From assembly GCA_004335835.1 (NCBI GenBank), contig RWJK01001354.1, forward strand, positions 21,251 to 85,250: a DNA stretch of 64,000 nucleotides. The letters are read 5' to 3'. The notes below the pieces were generated by a model that was not told the origin of the DNA, did no database searches, and was given only the letters and a program-made list of their open reading frames with translations. Source of the DNA: Scenedesmus sp. ARA3. Lineage: Eukaryota; Chlorophyta; Chlorophyceae; Sphaeropleales; Scenedesmaceae. Positions 62,104-64,000 of the stretch are shown in pieces (within the stretch, counting starts at the first letter, position 1; the number at the start of each line of letters is the position of its first letter). A program made the position numbers and the translations under genes.

Positions 62104-63408
62104 ATGGAATCTGTGCATGAAGCACCACGAGCACGTACAACAGTAACATCAATTGCACCTACTTCACATAGAGGGTACACCACAGTTGACGGCGCTGCTG
62201 AGAAACACAAAGTCAGCACAGCCCCTGTACCTGGCATGCAAAGGCCGGGCACCAGCCATGGTCAAAGCTGCAACGTCATGCGCAACGGCCCTTGCTCTCA
62301 CCAGAGCCCCAGCAAACCCAGGAGGCAGCGTAACAGGCCAGCTTCAGCAACACAGACGCCAGCACAGCAGGTGCAGCACCAGCAGCACAGCACAAGCACA
62401 GGGCACAGTGCCTTCCTGCGAGCTTGGGATCAGCGCATCAAGAGCAAAACACAGAGGCCCCTGTCTGCTCCCAGCCTTACTCTGAGCAGCATGTTAAATC
62501 CGCAGTTGAGCAACCAGCAAACAGGTTCAAGTAGAAACCTGCGCTGGCTGCCGCAACCAGCTACTAGTAGTCTGTGCAACACCAGCAGCAGGCTGCAGCA
62601 GCAGCTCATGCAGAGAGCAGCAGGCCTGTCATCTGGCACCTACCACACCATCCAGCAAGCATCATCACCTGGGGCTGCTACCAGGCCTGGAGCGCCAATC
62701 GCTCTGCGGGGTCTGATGTCAGCATCCCTTGCAGGAGCAGCAGCAGCAGCCGTACCAACAGTTCTGCAGCAGCAACAGCAGCAGCTACCCTGGCAGCAAC
62801 CTGCAGCAGCTCTCAGCCAGTCCTGGCAAGGCGAATGGAGGCCCGCAACAGCAGGCGGTCAAGTGCATGGCAGCTCTACCAGCCAGAGCAGCACACCAAG
62901 TGCTGTTGAAGTGCACGGCGCAGCTGCAGCAACAGACGCACGCATGTTCAGCCGCTGGCAGGCCATCAGGGCAGCTCAGCATGATGGCCCAGCAGCAGCA
63001 GCGGTCGCTGAGCTATCATGGACGGCGGGCATGTCAGAGCTTGCAGATGAATGGCAGCTGCTGTCAGCTAGCTCATCTGCAGCAGAGGTCAGCAGGCCGA
63101 TGCCAGCTGCAGCTGCAGCTGCAGGCATTGCACTGGCGCATGCATCGCAGCTGCTGGAGCGCTGCACCGTGCTGAGCAGCAAGAAGCAGGCTGAGGCGTG
63201 CTGCATCTGCTTGGATGACGTCGCCATCAATGCGTTGGTGCCGCTGTTGTACTGCGGACATCGCATGCACAGGGCTTGCCTGCTGAGGTGGCTGACTCAG
63301 CGGCTGAGTGAGCAGCCTGCCCTGCAGCTTGAGCAGGCAGTGGTGTGCCCCATGTGCAAGCAGGTGTCTGTTGACAGGCGGCTGCTGTGTAGTGTTGGGC
63401 CTGGGTGA
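62104..63408 (+). CDS. RING-H2 finger protein (putative E3 ubiquitin ligase)
   Basis: Single-exon frame of 434 aa beginning at the ATG at 62104, the only long intronless gene in the window. Residues 1-360 are low-complexity, rich in Ser, Gln, Pro, Arg and Ala, with basic stretches (SPSKPRRQRNRPAS) and no recognised domain. The last 60 residues form a RING of the H2 type: CCICLDD, then CGHRMHRAC, then CPMCK, with eight metal ligands in C-C-C-H-H-C-C-C order and a long loop between the sixth and seventh ligands. RING-H2 proteins transfer ubiquitin from an E2; substrate unknown. No membrane segment is visible, unlike the ATL group. The upstream neighbour is the HMA gene on the other strand. Confidence 0.85.
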   Translation: MESVHEAPRARTTVTSIAPTSHRGYTTVDGAAEKHKVSTAPVPGMQRPGTSHGQSCNVMRNGPCSHQSPSKPRRQRNRPASATQTPAQQVQHQQHSTSTGHSAFLRAWDQRIKSKTQRPLSAPSLTLSSMLNPQLSNQQTGSSRNLRWLPQPATSSLCNTSSRLQQQLMQRAAGLSSGTYHTIQQASSPGAATRPGAPIALRGLMSASLAGAAAAAVPTVLQQQQQQLPWQQPAAALSQSWQGEWRPATAGGQVHGSSTSQSSTPSAVEVHGAAAATDARMFSRWQAIRAAQHDGPAAAAVAELSWTAGMSELADEWQLLSASSSAAEVSRPMPAAAAAAGIALAHASQLLERCTVLSSKKQAEACCICLDDVAINALVPLLYCGHRMHRACLLRWLTQRLSEQPALQLEQAVVCPMCKQVSVDRRLLCSVGPG

Positions 63409-64000
63409 GGCGGCTCCTGGGTACGCTGTGGTGGTGTTGCTTGAAGACAACTTTTGCACGAGGCTGCGCATGCAACACTTGTCAGCACACTTGTCAACTT
63501 GACGTGGTTGACTCCACTACCCTGGCAACCCCCCTAGTTTGCTAAGGGTACCCCTTAGTGGTGCCGGACTGCCCATGTCACTAAGCCCTGACCTTCGTAA
63601 CAAGCCCCTTAGCAGGCCAGACTTGAGTGACACCCTTAGTTGTTGGTGCTGCCACGCTGCTAAGCCCCTTTGCAGGGCAGGTCAGCACCGCTGGAAAAGC
63701 CCCTGTAGTGTGTCTGTTACGTTTAATTTGCTGCACAACCATCGCTGAGGCGAGGCAGGCATCCCAGCACCCATTGCAGTGGCTGCTGTCAGCGCTGCTA
63801 GCACCTCCTGCCTGCCTGCTGCTGCTGCTGCCGCTGTCATGGTGTGCTTGCATACTGCCTCTATTCCCGCACCGGCAGCGTCAGGTGATCATGAACTTCC
63901 GTCATGCTCCATGTCCGGTTTGTGGATGCCTAGGCCCCATGGCAGTGTGCTGTGGAACTGCCTGTAGCAGTGGCAGCAGTGCTACTGGTGGCCCTGTTTA
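63409..64000. other. 3' flank of the RING-H2 gene, no supported gene
   Basis: A degenerate element containing cccttag or ctaagccc recurs several times between 63540 and 63680. No coding region is supported up to the window end. Confidence 0.45.

Overview
The window looks like nuclear DNA of a green alga, most likely a chlorophycean (Sphaeropleales/Chlamydomonadales type). The evidence is dense, short GT-AG introns (with a few GC-AG ones) in nearly every gene, pervasive CAG/CTG trinucleotide runs that encode Gln, Ser and Ala tracts, plastid-targeting N-termini, and an EF-Ts polyprotein (S1-S1-EF-Ts-EF-Ts) known from Chlamydomonas. No rRNA, tRNA, transposase, retroelement or CRISPR array was recognised. 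Species is not determinable by eye.

Layout: 1349-4938 (-) a Ycf45/SPD1-type P-loop ATPase; 5727-7831 (+) phosphoribosylanthranilate isomerase (Trp pathway); 9408-11443 (+) a Gln/Ser-rich orphan; 14273-15321 (+) the C-terminal half of an ALG5-type dolichyl-phosphate glucosyltransferase; 18239-20791 (-) an F-box/VWA fusion protein; 22020-22804 (-) a small one-TM protein; 23276-27511 (+) a ten-exon aldo/keto reductase; 28119-30549 (+) a secreted orphan; 32284-33960 (-) an ABM-domain protein with a C-terminal TM segment; 34863-43636 (-) the 20-exon plastid EF-Ts polyprotein (PETs/PSRP-7); 44170-47124 (-) a histidine-phosphatase (PGM-like) protein; 47852-50790 (-) tRNase Z; 51748-54602 (+) type I metacaspase; 55307-56717 (+) Rab5-type GTPase; 57945-58978 (+) MED11; 60589-61812 (-) an HMA metal-binding protein; 62104-63408 (+) a RING-H2 protein. 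Several genes are plastid-related (Ycf45, PETs, probably PRAI, ABM protein, HMA protein, tRNase Z), but the set reads as ordinary unlinked housekeeping genes, not a functional cluster.

Exon boundaries were set by requiring GT/GC-AG junctions, reading-phase continuity and agreement with family motifs; for most genes every junction closes in phase. The most unusual signal is not a gene: many introns carry a nearby imperfect tandem copy of the adjacent exon end together with its splice site ('splice-junction echoes'), seen in the Ycf45, PRAI, ALG5, AKR, ABM, PETs and metacaspase genes, and related duplications occur at the 3' ends of ALG5 and Rab5. Some introns also begin with CAG runs and end with CTG runs, which could pair in the transcript. 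Other points of interest are the F-box/VWA architecture, a near-identical 80-bp tract shared by the two EF-Ts modules, GC-AG introns and a 22-nt microexon that carries the phosphatase RHG motif.
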